63,123 nt of DNA from Nocardioides mangrovi (GTDB lineage Bacteria > Actinomycetota > Actinomycetes > Propionibacteriales > Nocardioidaceae): positions 1-63,123 of the forward strand of contig NZ_JAIQZJ010000021.1 in the NCBI RefSeq assembly GCF_020073815.1. The letters run 5' to 3'. The notes below the pieces were generated by a model, which saw only the letters and a program-made list of their open reading frames with translations, did no database searches and was not told where the DNA came from. Within the stretch, counting starts at the first letter, position 1. Each line of letters begins with the position of its first letter. The position numbers and the translations under genes are program-made. Shown in pieces: positions 42,775 through 50,376 of this stretch.

Positions 42775-44488
42775 TCACGGCCTTCAGCGACGCCGTCACG
42801 ATGTTCGCGTCGATGCCGACGCCCCAGTAGGTCGTGCCGCGCACGACCAGCTCGACGTACGCCGCCGCGAGCGAGTCGCCGCTCGCGGTGAGGGCGTGCT
42901 CGGCGTAGTCGAGGAGCCGCACGTCCCAGGGGTCGACTCCGGGCGGGTGCGGAAGCTCGTTGATCGCGCCGATGAAGGCCGAGAGCGGGCCGTTGCCCTC
43001 GCCGTGGAGGCTGGTGAGCTCACCGTCGACGTACACGTTGACGTCGAGGGCGTCCTTCTCCCCCGCCGCCGACGAGGTGTGGACGGAGTTGAGCTTGAGC
43101 GGGGTCTCGCGGTCGAGGTACTCGGCGCGGAAGATGCTCCAGATCTCGTCCGCGGTGAGCTCGCCGCCCTCGGCGTCGGTGTGCTCCTGGATGACCCGGC
43201 TGAACTCGATCTGCGCGCGACGCGGCAGGTCGAGCTTGTGCTCGGCCTTGAGCAGGTAGGCGACGCCGCCCTTGCCGGACTGGCTGTTGACCCGGATGAC
43301 CGCCTCGTAGCTGCGACCGACGTCCTTGGGGTCGATCGGGAGGTACGGCGCCTCCCACGGCAGCGTCCCGACCGGGACGCCCTGCTCGGCCGCCTGGCGG
43401 TCGAGGTCCTCCAGGCCCTTCTTGATGGCGTCCTGGTGGGAGCCGGAGAAGGCCGTGTAGACCAGGTCCCCGGCGTACGGGTGGCGCGGGTGGACCGGCA
43501 GGTTGGTGCAGTACTCGACGGTGCGACGGATCTCGTCGATGTCGGAGAAGTCGATCATCGGGTCGACGCCCTGGCTGAAGAGGTTCATGCCCAGCGTCAC
43601 CAGGTCGACGTTGCCGGTGCGCTCGCCGTGGCCGAAGAGGCAGCCCTCGATCCGGTCCGCGCCGGCCATCGTCGCGAGCTCGGTCGCGGCGACCGCAGTG
43701 CCGCGGTCGTTGTGGGGGTGCAGCGAGATGACGGTGTTCTCCCGGCGGGTGAGCTGGCGGCCGAACCACTCGATCTGGTCGGCGTAGACGTTCGGCGTCG
43801 CGACCTCGACGGTGGCCGGCAGGTTGAGGATGATCTCGCGGCCGTCCTCGGGCTGCCACACGTCGGAGACCGCCTCGCACACCTCGACGGAGAACGGCAG
43901 CTCGGTGCTGGTGAAGATCTCGGGGCTGTACTCGTAGCCGATGACGGTCACGTCGAGGTGCGCCTCGACGTACTTGGTGACCAGCTGGGTGCCGCGGACG
44001 GCGATGTCCTTGATCTCGTCCTTGCTGGCGCGGAAGACCACGCGGCGGAAGAGCGGGGCCAGCGCGTTGTAGAGGTGGATGTTGGCGCGCGGCACGCCGA
44101 TCAGCGACTGCACGCTGCGCTCGATGAGGTCCTCGCGGGCCTGGGTGAGGACGGAGATCGTGACGTCGTCGGGGATGTGGTCGCCCTCGATCAGCTGGCG
44201 GACGAATGCGAAGTCGGTCTCGCTCGCGCTCGGGAAGCCGACCTCGATCTCCTTGTAGCCCATCTTCACGAGCAGGTCGAACATCGTCATCTTGCGGGCC
44301 GGGCTCATCGGGTCGATGAGCGCCTGGTTGCCGTCGCGCAGGTCGGTGGAGAGCCACCGCGGCGCCTCGGTGATCGTCCTGGACGGCCAGGTGCGGTCGG
44401 GCAGGTCGATCGGCGGGAACGCGCGGTAGCGGTGGAACGGCATCCCGCTGGGCTTCTGGCTCTGCCGGATATCGAAGGGGGTGGTCAT
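42752..44488 (-). CDS. leuA: 2-isopropylmalate synthase
   Basis: 578 residues; condenses acetyl-CoA with 2-oxoisovalerate, the first committed step of leucine synthesis. N-terminal TIM barrel with STDLRDGNQALIDPM and metal-binding HPHNDRGTA; C-terminal regulatory domain (DVNVYVDGELTSLHGEGNGPLSAF) that normally mediates leucine feedback. Start: the ATG at 44486-44488 with GAGGA six bases upstream (44493-44497); upstream in-frame codons overlap the leader. Control by a leader peptide is likely, see the separate entries. Confidence 0.95.
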   Translation of the reverse strand: MTTPFDIRQSQKPSGMPFHRYRAFPPIDLPDRTWPSRTITEAPRWLSTDLRDGNQALIDPMSPARKMTMFDLLVKMGYKEIEVGFPSASETDFAFVRQLIEGDHIPDDVTISVLTQAREDLIERSVQSLIGVPRANIHLYNALAPLFRRVVFRASKDEIKDIAVRGTQLVTKYVEAHLDVTVIGYEYSPEIFTSTELPFSVEVCEAVSDVWQPEDGREIILNLPATVEVATPNVYADQIEWFGRQLTRRENTVISLHPHNDRGTAVAATELATMAGADRIEGCLFGHGERTGNVDLVTLGMNLFSQGVDPMIDFSDIDEIRRTVEYCTNLPVHPRHPYAGDLVYTAFSGSHQDAIKKGLEDLDRQAAEQGVPVGTLPWEAPYLPIDPKDVGRSYEAVIRVNSQSGKGGVAYLLKAEHKLDLPRRAQIEFSRVIQEHTDAEGGELTADEIWSIFRAEYLDRETPLKLNSVHTSSAAGEKDALDVNVYVDGELTSLHGEGNGPLSAFIGAINELPHPPGVDPWDVRLLDYAEHALTASGDSLAAAYVELVVRGTTYWGVGIDANIVTASLKAVISAVNRA

Positions 44489-44493
44489 GGGGT

Positions 44494-44586
44494 CCTCGCT
44501 GGTGGGTCGTCGTCGGTCTCGTGAGGGCCGGCGCACGCGATCACTCCGCAGCGAGGGGGTCCGGCTCTGCTCAGACCTCGCTGCGG
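44494..44586 (-). promoter_or_regulatory. leuA attenuator (LEU-element-like switch)
   Basis: Three matching segments in the leuA leader, minus strand. Segment 1 CCGCAGCGAGG (44576-44586, inside the leader peptide codons), segment 2 CCTCGCTGCGG (44546-44556), and segment 3 CAGCGAGG (44494-44501), which contains the leuA ribosome binding site. Segment 2 can pair with 1 (11 bp) or with 3 (8 bp), never both. Stalling at the leader Leu codons should favour 1:2 and free the leuA site; completing the peptide covers segment 1 and favours 2:3. This fits translational attenuation, like the LEU element described upstream of leuA in actinobacteria. Confidence 0.8.
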
Positions 44587-44612
44587 CAGCGAAGGAGGAG
44601 GCTGCGCATCAT
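44571..44612 (-). CDS. leuA leader peptide
   Basis: 13-codon open frame MMRSLLLRCRSEV with three consecutive Leu codons (CTC CTC CTT), ending 82 bases before leuA. The Leu run immediately precedes hairpin segment 1. Too short for automatic ORF calling, but the codon run, its position and the alternative hairpins make it a convincing regulatory leader. A -10 lies about nine bases upstream, so the message is nearly leaderless. Confidence 0.82.
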   Translation of the reverse strand: MMRSLLLRCRSEV

Positions 44613-44621
44613 GACCCGGTC

Positions 44622-44649
44622 ACCATAGCACCGAGCCTCGGGCGGTCGA
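44622..44649 (-). promoter_or_regulatory. Candidate leuA promoter
   Basis: Minus strand: TATGGT (44622-44627), extended by an upstream TGC, with TCGACC (44644-44649) 16 bases before it as a weak -35. Transcription would start just before the leader-peptide ATG. Confidence 0.5.
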
Positions 44650-44755
44650 CCGGATCGTCCTACCTGACGAAATGGTCGCGGATCGGCCCGGAGCACGACC
44701 ATCCCGTCAGGTGCGACGGGCGGGGGCGGCCGCGGGAGGGTGGCAGGGTGGGCGC

Positions 44756-45238
44756 ATGCCGCGGCTGCTGATCGTCCACCACTCGCCCACCCCGGCCGTG
44801 CAGGCGCTGACGGACCGGGTGATCGCCGGGGCGAACGACGACGAGATCGAGGGCGTGGAGGTCGTCGTGCGCGCGGCGCTGGAGGCGCGGGCCGAGGACG
44901 TGCTCGCGGCGGACGGCTACCTGCTCGGCACGACGGCGAACTTCGGCTACATGAGCGGCGCGCTCAAGCACTTCTTCGACACGATCTTCCTGGAGGCGGG
45001 CGGAGCCCTGGGCGAGGACGGCTCCGCGAGCGCGGCGACCGGCGGGAAGAAGCCGTTCGGGCTGTGGGTGCACGGGCGGTACGACGCGACCGGCGCCGTC
45101 CGGTCGGTGCTCTCGATCGTCGGGGCGCTGCCCTGGACGCAGGCGGCGGAGGTCCTCGAGGTGATCGGTGACGTCGACGACGAGCACGAGGCGGCGGCGT
45201 ACGAGCTCGGCGGGACGCTGGCGGCCCTGCTGACCTGA
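44756..45238 (+). CDS. Flavodoxin-like NAD(P)H-dependent reductase
   Basis: 160-residue single-domain flavoprotein of the flavodoxin/NADPH-dependent FMN reductase fold: LLIVHHSPTPAVQALTDRV forms the phosphate-binding loop and GYLLGTTANFGYMSGALKHFFD the flavin-edge loop. The electron partner is unknown. ATG begins MPRLLIVHH; a longer frame upstream overlaps the leuA leader and is disfavoured. Divergent from leuA. Confidence 0.85.
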   Translation: MPRLLIVHHSPTPAVQALTDRVIAGANDDEIEGVEVVVRAALEARAEDVLAADGYLLGTTANFGYMSGALKHFFDTIFLEAGGALGEDGSASAATGGKKPFGLWVHGRYDATGAVRSVLSIVGALPWTQAAEVLEVIGDVDDEHEAAAYELGGTLAALLT

Positions 45239-45278
45239 CCCCGGTACGATCGCCGCTGGCCCCGCCCGAGGAGAACTG

Positions 45279-46073
45279 TTGTCGCCCGTTCCGCACCACC
45301 TGCGCACGCTGGCTGCGCTGCTCGCGGTGGCGACCCTCTGCCTGGCCGGCTGCGGTGACCAGAGCGCGCCCGCAGCGGACGAGAAGGCGCCCGAGCTCGG
45401 CGCCTGCCGGGTGCTGACGCCCGAGGACGTGGCCAAGCCGAGCAACGACACCGACAGCGTCGCCTGCAGCGAGGACCACACGGCTGAGACGTACGCCGTG
45501 GGCGACCTGCCAGCCGACCTGCACGACGCCGACTACGACAGCGCCGAGCTGGGCTCGTGGGCCTACGAGACCTGCTCGGAGCGCTTCATGGACTTCCTCG
45601 GCGCCGACGACAGCCTGGTGATGCGCACCGTGCTGAGCTGGGCGTGGTTCCGGCCGTCCGAGGCGGCCTGGGACGACGGAGCCCGGTGGTACCGCTGCGA
45701 CGTGGTCGGCGGCGGCGAGCAGAGCAAGGATTACGTCCAGCTGCCCACGACGGCCAAGGGCCTGCTGCTCGGCCTGCCGAAGGACCGCTGGATGGTCTGC
45801 GCCGAGGGGGCCACGGTGTCCGGCTCGGTGAAGGTGCCCTGCACCGAGACCCACGACTGGCGCGCGGTCACGACGATCTCGCTGGACAGCCTCGGCAAGG
45901 ACTACCCGGGCGACCGGCTGGTCGAGGTCAAGACCCGCGACTTCTGCTCGTCCTCGGTCGGCGCCTGGCTCAACTACCCCGTCGACTACGACTACGGCTA
46001 CACCTGGTTCCGCCAGGCCGAGTGGGAGGCGGGCAACCGCCGGTCGGTCTGCTGGGCGAAGACACCGAAGTGA
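45279..46073 (+). CDS. Septum-formation-family lipoprotein (copy 1)
   Basis: 264 residues. Signal peptide with lipobox CLAGC (Cys25). The mature domain contains paired blocks ACRVLTPEDVAKP...CSEDHTAETY and WYRCDVV...CTETHDWRAVTTI, rich in conserved Cys and His, typical of the actinobacterial Septum_form family (named for a link to septation). TTG start with GAGGAGA five bases upstream. It has the same fold as the next gene; the two are tandem paralogs. Confidence 0.83.
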   Translation: MSPVPHHLRTLAALLAVATLCLAGCGDQSAPAADEKAPELGACRVLTPEDVAKPSNDTDSVACSEDHTAETYAVGDLPADLHDADYDSAELGSWAYETCSERFMDFLGADDSLVMRTVLSWAWFRPSEAAWDDGARWYRCDVVGGGEQSKDYVQLPTTAKGLLLGLPKDRWMVCAEGATVSGSVKVPCTETHDWRAVTTISLDSLGKDYPGDRLVEVKTRDFCSSSVGAWLNYPVDYDYGYTWFRQAEWEAGNRRSVCWAKTPK

Positions 46074-46078
46074 GTCGG

Positions 46079-46906
46079 ATGAAGGTCGTCGCCGTCCTCG
46101 TCGCCGCCCTCGCCGTGCTCGCCCTCGGTGCGTGCACCGGCAGCGACGAGACGCCGGACGCCCCGACGTCGACCAGCGCCACCCCGAGCGCCACGGCGAC
46201 CCCGGAGGCGGCGCCGAGCCCACCGGGGCCGCGCGCCTGCCACGACCTCACGTACGACGCCGCGGTGGCGCCCACCGACGAGGCCGACCCGGTCGACTGC
46301 GCGGCGCGGCACACCACGATGACCTTCGCGGTCGGGCGCCTGGACACCCAGGTGGACGGTCACCTGCTGGCCGTCGACTCCGACCGCGTCCGCGAGCAGG
46401 TGGCGACCGAGTGCCCGCAGCGATTCGCGACGTTCGTCGGAGGCACCCTCGAGCAGCGGCGACTCAGCATGCTGCGCACCGTCTGGTTCACGCCCACGGT
46501 CGCGGAGTCGGACGCCGGCGCCTCGTGGTTCCGATGCGACGTCGCGGCCCTCGCCGGCGACGACGAGCTCACCCCGCTGGCCGGTCGGCTCGCCGGCGTG
46601 CTGAACAGCGAGGAGACGCGCGACCGCTACGCGATGTGCGGCACCGCCCAGCCCGGCAGCCCGGACTTCGCCCGGGTCATCTGCTCGAGCAAGCACTCGT
46701 GGCGGGCCGTGGCGACCGTGACCTTCGCCGAGGGCGACTACCCCGGCGTCGACGAGGTCCGGTCGGCCGGCGACACCCCGTGCAAGGACGCCGGTGCCGC
46801 CGCGTCCGGCGGGTCGTTGGACTACCAGTGGGGCTACGAGTGGCCGACGGCCGCGCAGTGGAAGGCCGGCCAGACCTACGGCATCTGCTGGGTGCCGTCG
46901 ACCTAG
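46079..46906 (+). CDS. Septum-formation-family lipoprotein (copy 2)
   Basis: 275 residues. Lipobox ALGAC (Cys19), a long Thr/Pro/Ala-rich linker, then the same Cys/His blocks as its neighbour: WFRCDVAALAGDDE, CSSKHSWRAVATV and a closing GYEWPTAAQWKAGQTYGICW. Identity to copy 1 is moderate, so the duplication is old. A GTG nine bases upstream would overlap the previous stop (GTGA) and is an alternative start. The stop codon lies within a long inverted repeat. Confidence 0.82.
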   Translation: MKVVAVLVAALAVLALGACTGSDETPDAPTSTSATPSATATPEAAPSPPGPRACHDLTYDAAVAPTDEADPVDCAARHTTMTFAVGRLDTQVDGHLLAVDSDRVREQVATECPQRFATFVGGTLEQRRLSMLRTVWFTPTVAESDAGASWFRCDVAALAGDDELTPLAGRLAGVLNSEETRDRYAMCGTAQPGSPDFARVICSSKHSWRAVATVTFAEGDYPGVDEVRSAGDTPCKDAGAAASGGSLDYQWGYEWPTAAQWKAGQTYGICWVPST

Positions 46907-47000
46907 TGTCGCGGGTGGAAAGTATCTGGATGGTTGGTGTCGTCAGGGTGCGTGCCATGGCGGCTCGAACCGTCCAACGACTTTTCGCCCGCGGCACTAG
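46903..47000. terminator. Long inverted repeat joining two convergent genes
   Basis: Arms at 46903-46923 and 46980-47000 pair over 21 bp with only three G-U-type positions; inner arms at 46927-46937 and 46966-46976 extend the structure. The TAG stops of both convergent genes lie within the outer arms. It probably acts as a bidirectional terminator; a miniature mobile palindrome is an alternative. Confidence 0.7.
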
Positions 47001-47380
47001 CCCGCGAGCTGGGCGGCCATCTTCTCCATCAGCGTCGTGAGCCCCTTGAACGGGCGCACCATCACGGTGAAGTCGACGAGCCGGCCGTCGCTCCCCCACG
47101 TGAGCATGTCGACGCCGTGCACCGTGATCCCGTCGAGCTCGGCGCGGAACTCGAGCACGGCGGAGTCCTCGGCGTACCACTCCCGCACGTAGGTCAGCGT
47201 CGGGCCGAGCACGGCGATGGCGGCGGAGAGGTACGCCGTGGTGAGCGCCTTGCCCTCCTGGGTGCGGTGCACCGCGGGCGAGTGGAAGGTGCAGTCGTCG
47301 GCGAGAAGAGCGTCGAGCTGGGACGGGTCGCGGGCCTCGGCGAGCGCGTGCCAGGCCGCCACGGGTGCGGGTGTGGTCAT
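46997..47380 (-). CDS. NTF2-fold / SnoaL-like protein
   Basis: 127 residues with the SnoaL-like pattern (AAWHALAEARDPSQLDALLADDCTFHSPAVHRTQEGKA; LEFRAELDGITVHGVDMLTW). Probably a small-molecule binding or isomerase-type fold of unknown substrate. Its ATG overlaps the era stop by one base (TGATG), so it is the last gene of the era operon. Confidence 0.8.
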   Translation of the reverse strand: MTTPAPVAAWHALAEARDPSQLDALLADDCTFHSPAVHRTQEGKALTTAYLSAAIAVLGPTLTYVREWYAEDSAVLEFRAELDGITVHGVDMLTWGSDGRLVDFTVMVRPFKGLTTLMEKMAAQLAG

Positions 47381-48312
47381 CAGAACCCCAGCTTCCGGAG
47401 CTGGCGCGGGTCGCGCTGCCAGTCCTTGGCGACCTTGACGTGGAGGTCGAGGTAGACGGGGGTGCCCAGCAGGGCCTCGATCTGCTGGCGCGCCCGCGAG
47501 CCGATCGACTTCAGCCGCGAGCCCTTCGGGCCGATGATGATGCCCTTCTGGGAGTCGCGCTCGACGTAGACGTTGGCGTGGATGTCGAGCAGCGGCTTGT
47601 CCTCGGGCCGGTCCTCGCGCAGCTGCATCTCCTCGACCACGACGGCCACCGAGTGCGGCAGCTCGTCGCGCAGGCCGTCGAGCGCGGCCTCGCGCACCAG
47701 CTCGGCGACCAGGATCTCCTCGGGGGCGTCGGTGAGGTCGCCGTCGGGGTAGAGCTGCGGGCCCTCGGGGAGCAGCCCGACCAGCAGGTCCTGGAGGAGC
47801 TGCACCTGGTCCCCGGCCTTGGCCGAGACCGGCACGATCTCGGCCCACTCGACCCCGATCTCGGCGCCGAGCGCCTGGATGTCGAGGAGGTGCTGGCCGA
47901 TCTGCTCGGCGGACGCGAGGTCGGTCTTGGTCGCGATCGCGACCTTGGTGGTGCGCTTGATCTTGGCCATCTCGGTGGCGATGAAGCGGTCGCCCGGCCC
48001 GATCTTCTCGTTCGCCGGGAAGCAGACCGCGACGACGTCGACCTCGGCCAGCGTCGTCGCCACGAGGTCGTTGAGCCGCTCACCGAGCAGGGTGCGCGGT
48101 CGGTGCAGGCCGGGGGTGTCGACGAGGATCAGCTGGGCGTCCTCGCGGTGCACGATGCCGCGCACGACGGTCCGGGTGGTCTGCGGCTTGTCCGAGGTGA
48201 TGACGACCTTCTGGCCGACCAGCGCGTTGGTGAGCGTGGACTTGCCGGCGTTGGGCCGCCCCACGAAGGAGACGAACCCGCTCCGGTGGCTCTGCTCGTC
48301 GGTGGTGGTCAT
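47380..48312 (-). CDS. era: GTPase Era
   Basis: 310 residues; GTPase needed for 16S maturation and 30S assembly. G1 GRPNAGKST (18-26), G3 LVDTPGLHRP, G4 TKTD, G5 VSAKAGDQV; C-terminal KH domain with GIIIGPKGSRLKSIGSRARQQIE. Standard length. Starts within the end of the siderophore-interacting-protein gene (four-base overlap). Confidence 0.96.
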   Translation of the reverse strand: MTTTDEQSHRSGFVSFVGRPNAGKSTLTNALVGQKVVITSDKPQTTRTVVRGIVHREDAQLILVDTPGLHRPRTLLGERLNDLVATTLAEVDVVAVCFPANEKIGPGDRFIATEMAKIKRTTKVAIATKTDLASAEQIGQHLLDIQALGAEIGVEWAEIVPVSAKAGDQVQLLQDLLVGLLPEGPQLYPDGDLTDAPEEILVAELVREAALDGLRDELPHSVAVVVEEMQLREDRPEDKPLLDIHANVYVERDSQKGIIIGPKGSRLKSIGSRARQQIEALLGTPVYLDLHVKVAKDWQRDPRQLRKLGF

Positions 48313-49082
48313 GCGTTGTCCCTCGCCTCGTCGTACTCGGCCCAGATCTGCTCGTCGCTCTTGCCCGCTGCCTTGCCGGCCCGGTAGATCGGGCCCGGGT
48401 CGACCGCCCGGGGCTGGCGCTGGGCGACGCCGCGCCAGTAGCCCATCACGTCGTACGCCGTGCTCGGGAGTCGGCGCTCGCGCATCAGGTGCTTGCGGAT
48501 CGCGCGCATCTGCGCGGACTCGCCGGCCATCCAGAAGTAGCCGTCGCCCTCGGGCCAGTCGATGCCCTCGACCGCCTCGGCGAGCCGGCTCTCCCCGTGG
48601 CCCGGCGGCGTGAGCCAGGCGACCTCGGCCCGGTCGGGCAGGTAGGCCGGGAGGTCGTCGGGCACCTCGGCCCAGATCCGGGTGGGGACGTCGACCGACT
48701 CGGCGACCCGCGCCATCGCGGGCATCGCGGTGAGGTCGCCGACCAGCAGCAGCCACGCGGCGTCGTCGGGCATCGCGAAGGAGCCCTTGGGCTCGCTGAT
48801 CGTGACGGTCTCCCCCACCACGTCACGCTGCGCCCACTCCGTCACCAGGCCGACCTCGTGGACCACGACGTCGACCACGAGCTCACCGCCGACCCAGGAC
48901 CGCACGGTGTAGTAGCGGCTCTGGAACTGGCCGGGGACGACCAGTCCGACCCACTCGTCCGGCACACCGGTGCTGGCGAAGTCGGCCAGGCCCGGTCCAC
49001 CCAGGGTCAGCCGGACCAGGTGGTCCGAGAGCTGCTCACGACGCAGCACCTCCGCGTCGTACTGCTGGGCCCTCGTGCTCAC
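48309..49082 (-). CDS. Siderophore-interacting protein (FAD-linked ferric reductase)
   Basis: 257 residues of the ViuB/SIP family, ferredoxin-reductase-like. FAD-binding RYYTVRSW and the SEPKGSFAMPDDAAWLLLVGDLTAMPAMAR segment precede the SIP C-terminal domain (YFWMAGESAQMRAIRKHLMRERRL ... YWRG). Likely reduces ferric siderophore iron, or is a related flavin reductase. No siderophore genes are nearby; it lies between the fatty-acid methylation pair and era. Confidence 0.9.
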   Translation of the reverse strand: MSTRAQQYDAEVLRREQLSDHLVRLTLGGPGLADFASTGVPDEWVGLVVPGQFQSRYYTVRSWVGGELVVDVVVHEVGLVTEWAQRDVVGETVTISEPKGSFAMPDDAAWLLLVGDLTAMPAMARVAESVDVPTRIWAEVPDDLPAYLPDRAEVAWLTPPGHGESRLAEAVEGIDWPEGDGYFWMAGESAQMRAIRKHLMRERRLPSTAYDVMGYWRGVAQRQPRAVDPGPIYRAGKAAGKSDEQIWAEYDEARDNA

Positions 49083-49098
49083 CCGTCCACGTTATCGG

Positions 49099-50376
49099 TC
49101 ATGCTCCGAAGTCGTGACGCAGCGGGTAGCCGCTCTCCCCCTGGGACGTGGTCTTCGTCGCGAGCACGTGGTGGAGCTGGATCTCGTTGCGCTCGAAGGC
49201 CAGCCGCGAGCCCGCCATGTAGAGGCCCCACACGCGGGCGGTGCCCTCGCCGACCTCCGCGACGCAGGCGTCCCAGTTGTCCTGGAGGTTCTTGCACCAG
49301 CCCGCGAGCGTCTTGGCGTAGTGGACCCGGATGTTCTCGTGGTGCTGGACCTCGAGGCCGGTGTCCTCGACCGCGGTCACGATGGTGCCGGAGCCGATCA
49401 GCTCGCCGTCGGGGAAGACATAGCGGTCGATGAAGGCGCCGGTGTTGCGCGGCCGGTTGTCGTTGCGGGTGATGCAGTGGTTGAGCAGCCGACCCTCGGG
49501 CTTGAGGTGGTCGCGGATCCAGGTGAAGTACGACGGGTAGTTCTTCACGCCGATGTGCTCGGTGAGGCCGATCGAGGAGATCGCGTCGAAGCCGGACTCC
49601 TCGACGTGGCGGTAGTCCATGAACCGGACCTCGGCGAGGTGGTCGAGGCCCTCCTCCTTGATCCGGCGCTGCGCCCACGAGGCCTGCTCGCGCGAGAGCG
49701 TGACGCCGATCGCGTGCACGCCGTAGTGCTTCGCGGCGTGCCGCACCATGCCGCCCCAGCCGCAGCCGAGGTCGAGGAGCCGCTGGCCGGGCTCGAGGCC
49801 GAGCTTGCGGGCGACCAGGTCGTACTTGGCCTCCTGCGCCTCCTCGAGCGTCGCGTCCTCGGTCGGGAAGAGCGCGCAGGTGTAGGTCATCGACGGACCG
49901 AGGACGTACTCGTAGAACTCGTTCGACACGTCGTAGTGGTGGTGGATCGAGTCGGCGTCGCGGCCCTCGGAGTGCCGGAGTCCCTCGACGAGGCGGCGCC
50001 AGCGCGGGAGCGTCTCCTGCGGCGGGACCGGCGGCGGCTTGAGGTGGGAGAAGCCCAGGCTGCGCACGATGTTGAGCGCCTCGACCGGCGAGGGCGTGCG
50101 GAACTTCGTGTGGTTCATCAGCAGCGAGAACGCGGCGTAGGGGTCGCCCGGGTGCACGCCGTGCAGGTCGAGGTCGCCGGCGACGTACGCGCGGGCCAGG
50201 CCCAGGTCGCCGGGCGCGCTCATGATGTAGGACAGGCCGCGCTCGTTGAGGAGCTCGATGCCGAACTCCGCGTCCTCGGGACCGGCTGAGCTGCCGTCGT
50301 ACGCCGTGAACCGCAGCGGCATCCCGTCCCTCATCAGGGACTCGATCGCCGCGCCGATGGTGTAGGTCCTGCTCAT
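49099..50376 (-). CDS. SAM-dependent fatty-acid methyltransferase (10-methyl branched fatty acids)
   Basis: 425 residues of the cyclopropane-fatty-acyl-phospholipid synthase family. N-terminal lipid-binding region, SIHHHYDVSNEFYEYVLGPS, SAM-binding LDLGCGWGGM and SSIGLTEHIGVKNYPSYF. Pairing with the FAD enzyme upstream matches the BfaB/TmsB type, which methylates oleoyl chains to 10-methylene intermediates on the way to tuberculostearic acid. ATGA overlap with that gene means strict translational coupling. Confidence 0.88.
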   Translation of the reverse strand: MSRTYTIGAAIESLMRDGMPLRFTAYDGSSAGPEDAEFGIELLNERGLSYIMSAPGDLGLARAYVAGDLDLHGVHPGDPYAAFSLLMNHTKFRTPSPVEALNIVRSLGFSHLKPPPVPPQETLPRWRRLVEGLRHSEGRDADSIHHHYDVSNEFYEYVLGPSMTYTCALFPTEDATLEEAQEAKYDLVARKLGLEPGQRLLDLGCGWGGMVRHAAKHYGVHAIGVTLSREQASWAQRRIKEEGLDHLAEVRFMDYRHVEESGFDAISSIGLTEHIGVKNYPSYFTWIRDHLKPEGRLLNHCITRNDNRPRNTGAFIDRYVFPDGELIGSGTIVTAVEDTGLEVQHHENIRVHYAKTLAGWCKNLQDNWDACVAEVGEGTARVWGLYMAGSRLAFERNEIQLHHVLATKTTSQGESGYPLRHDFGA

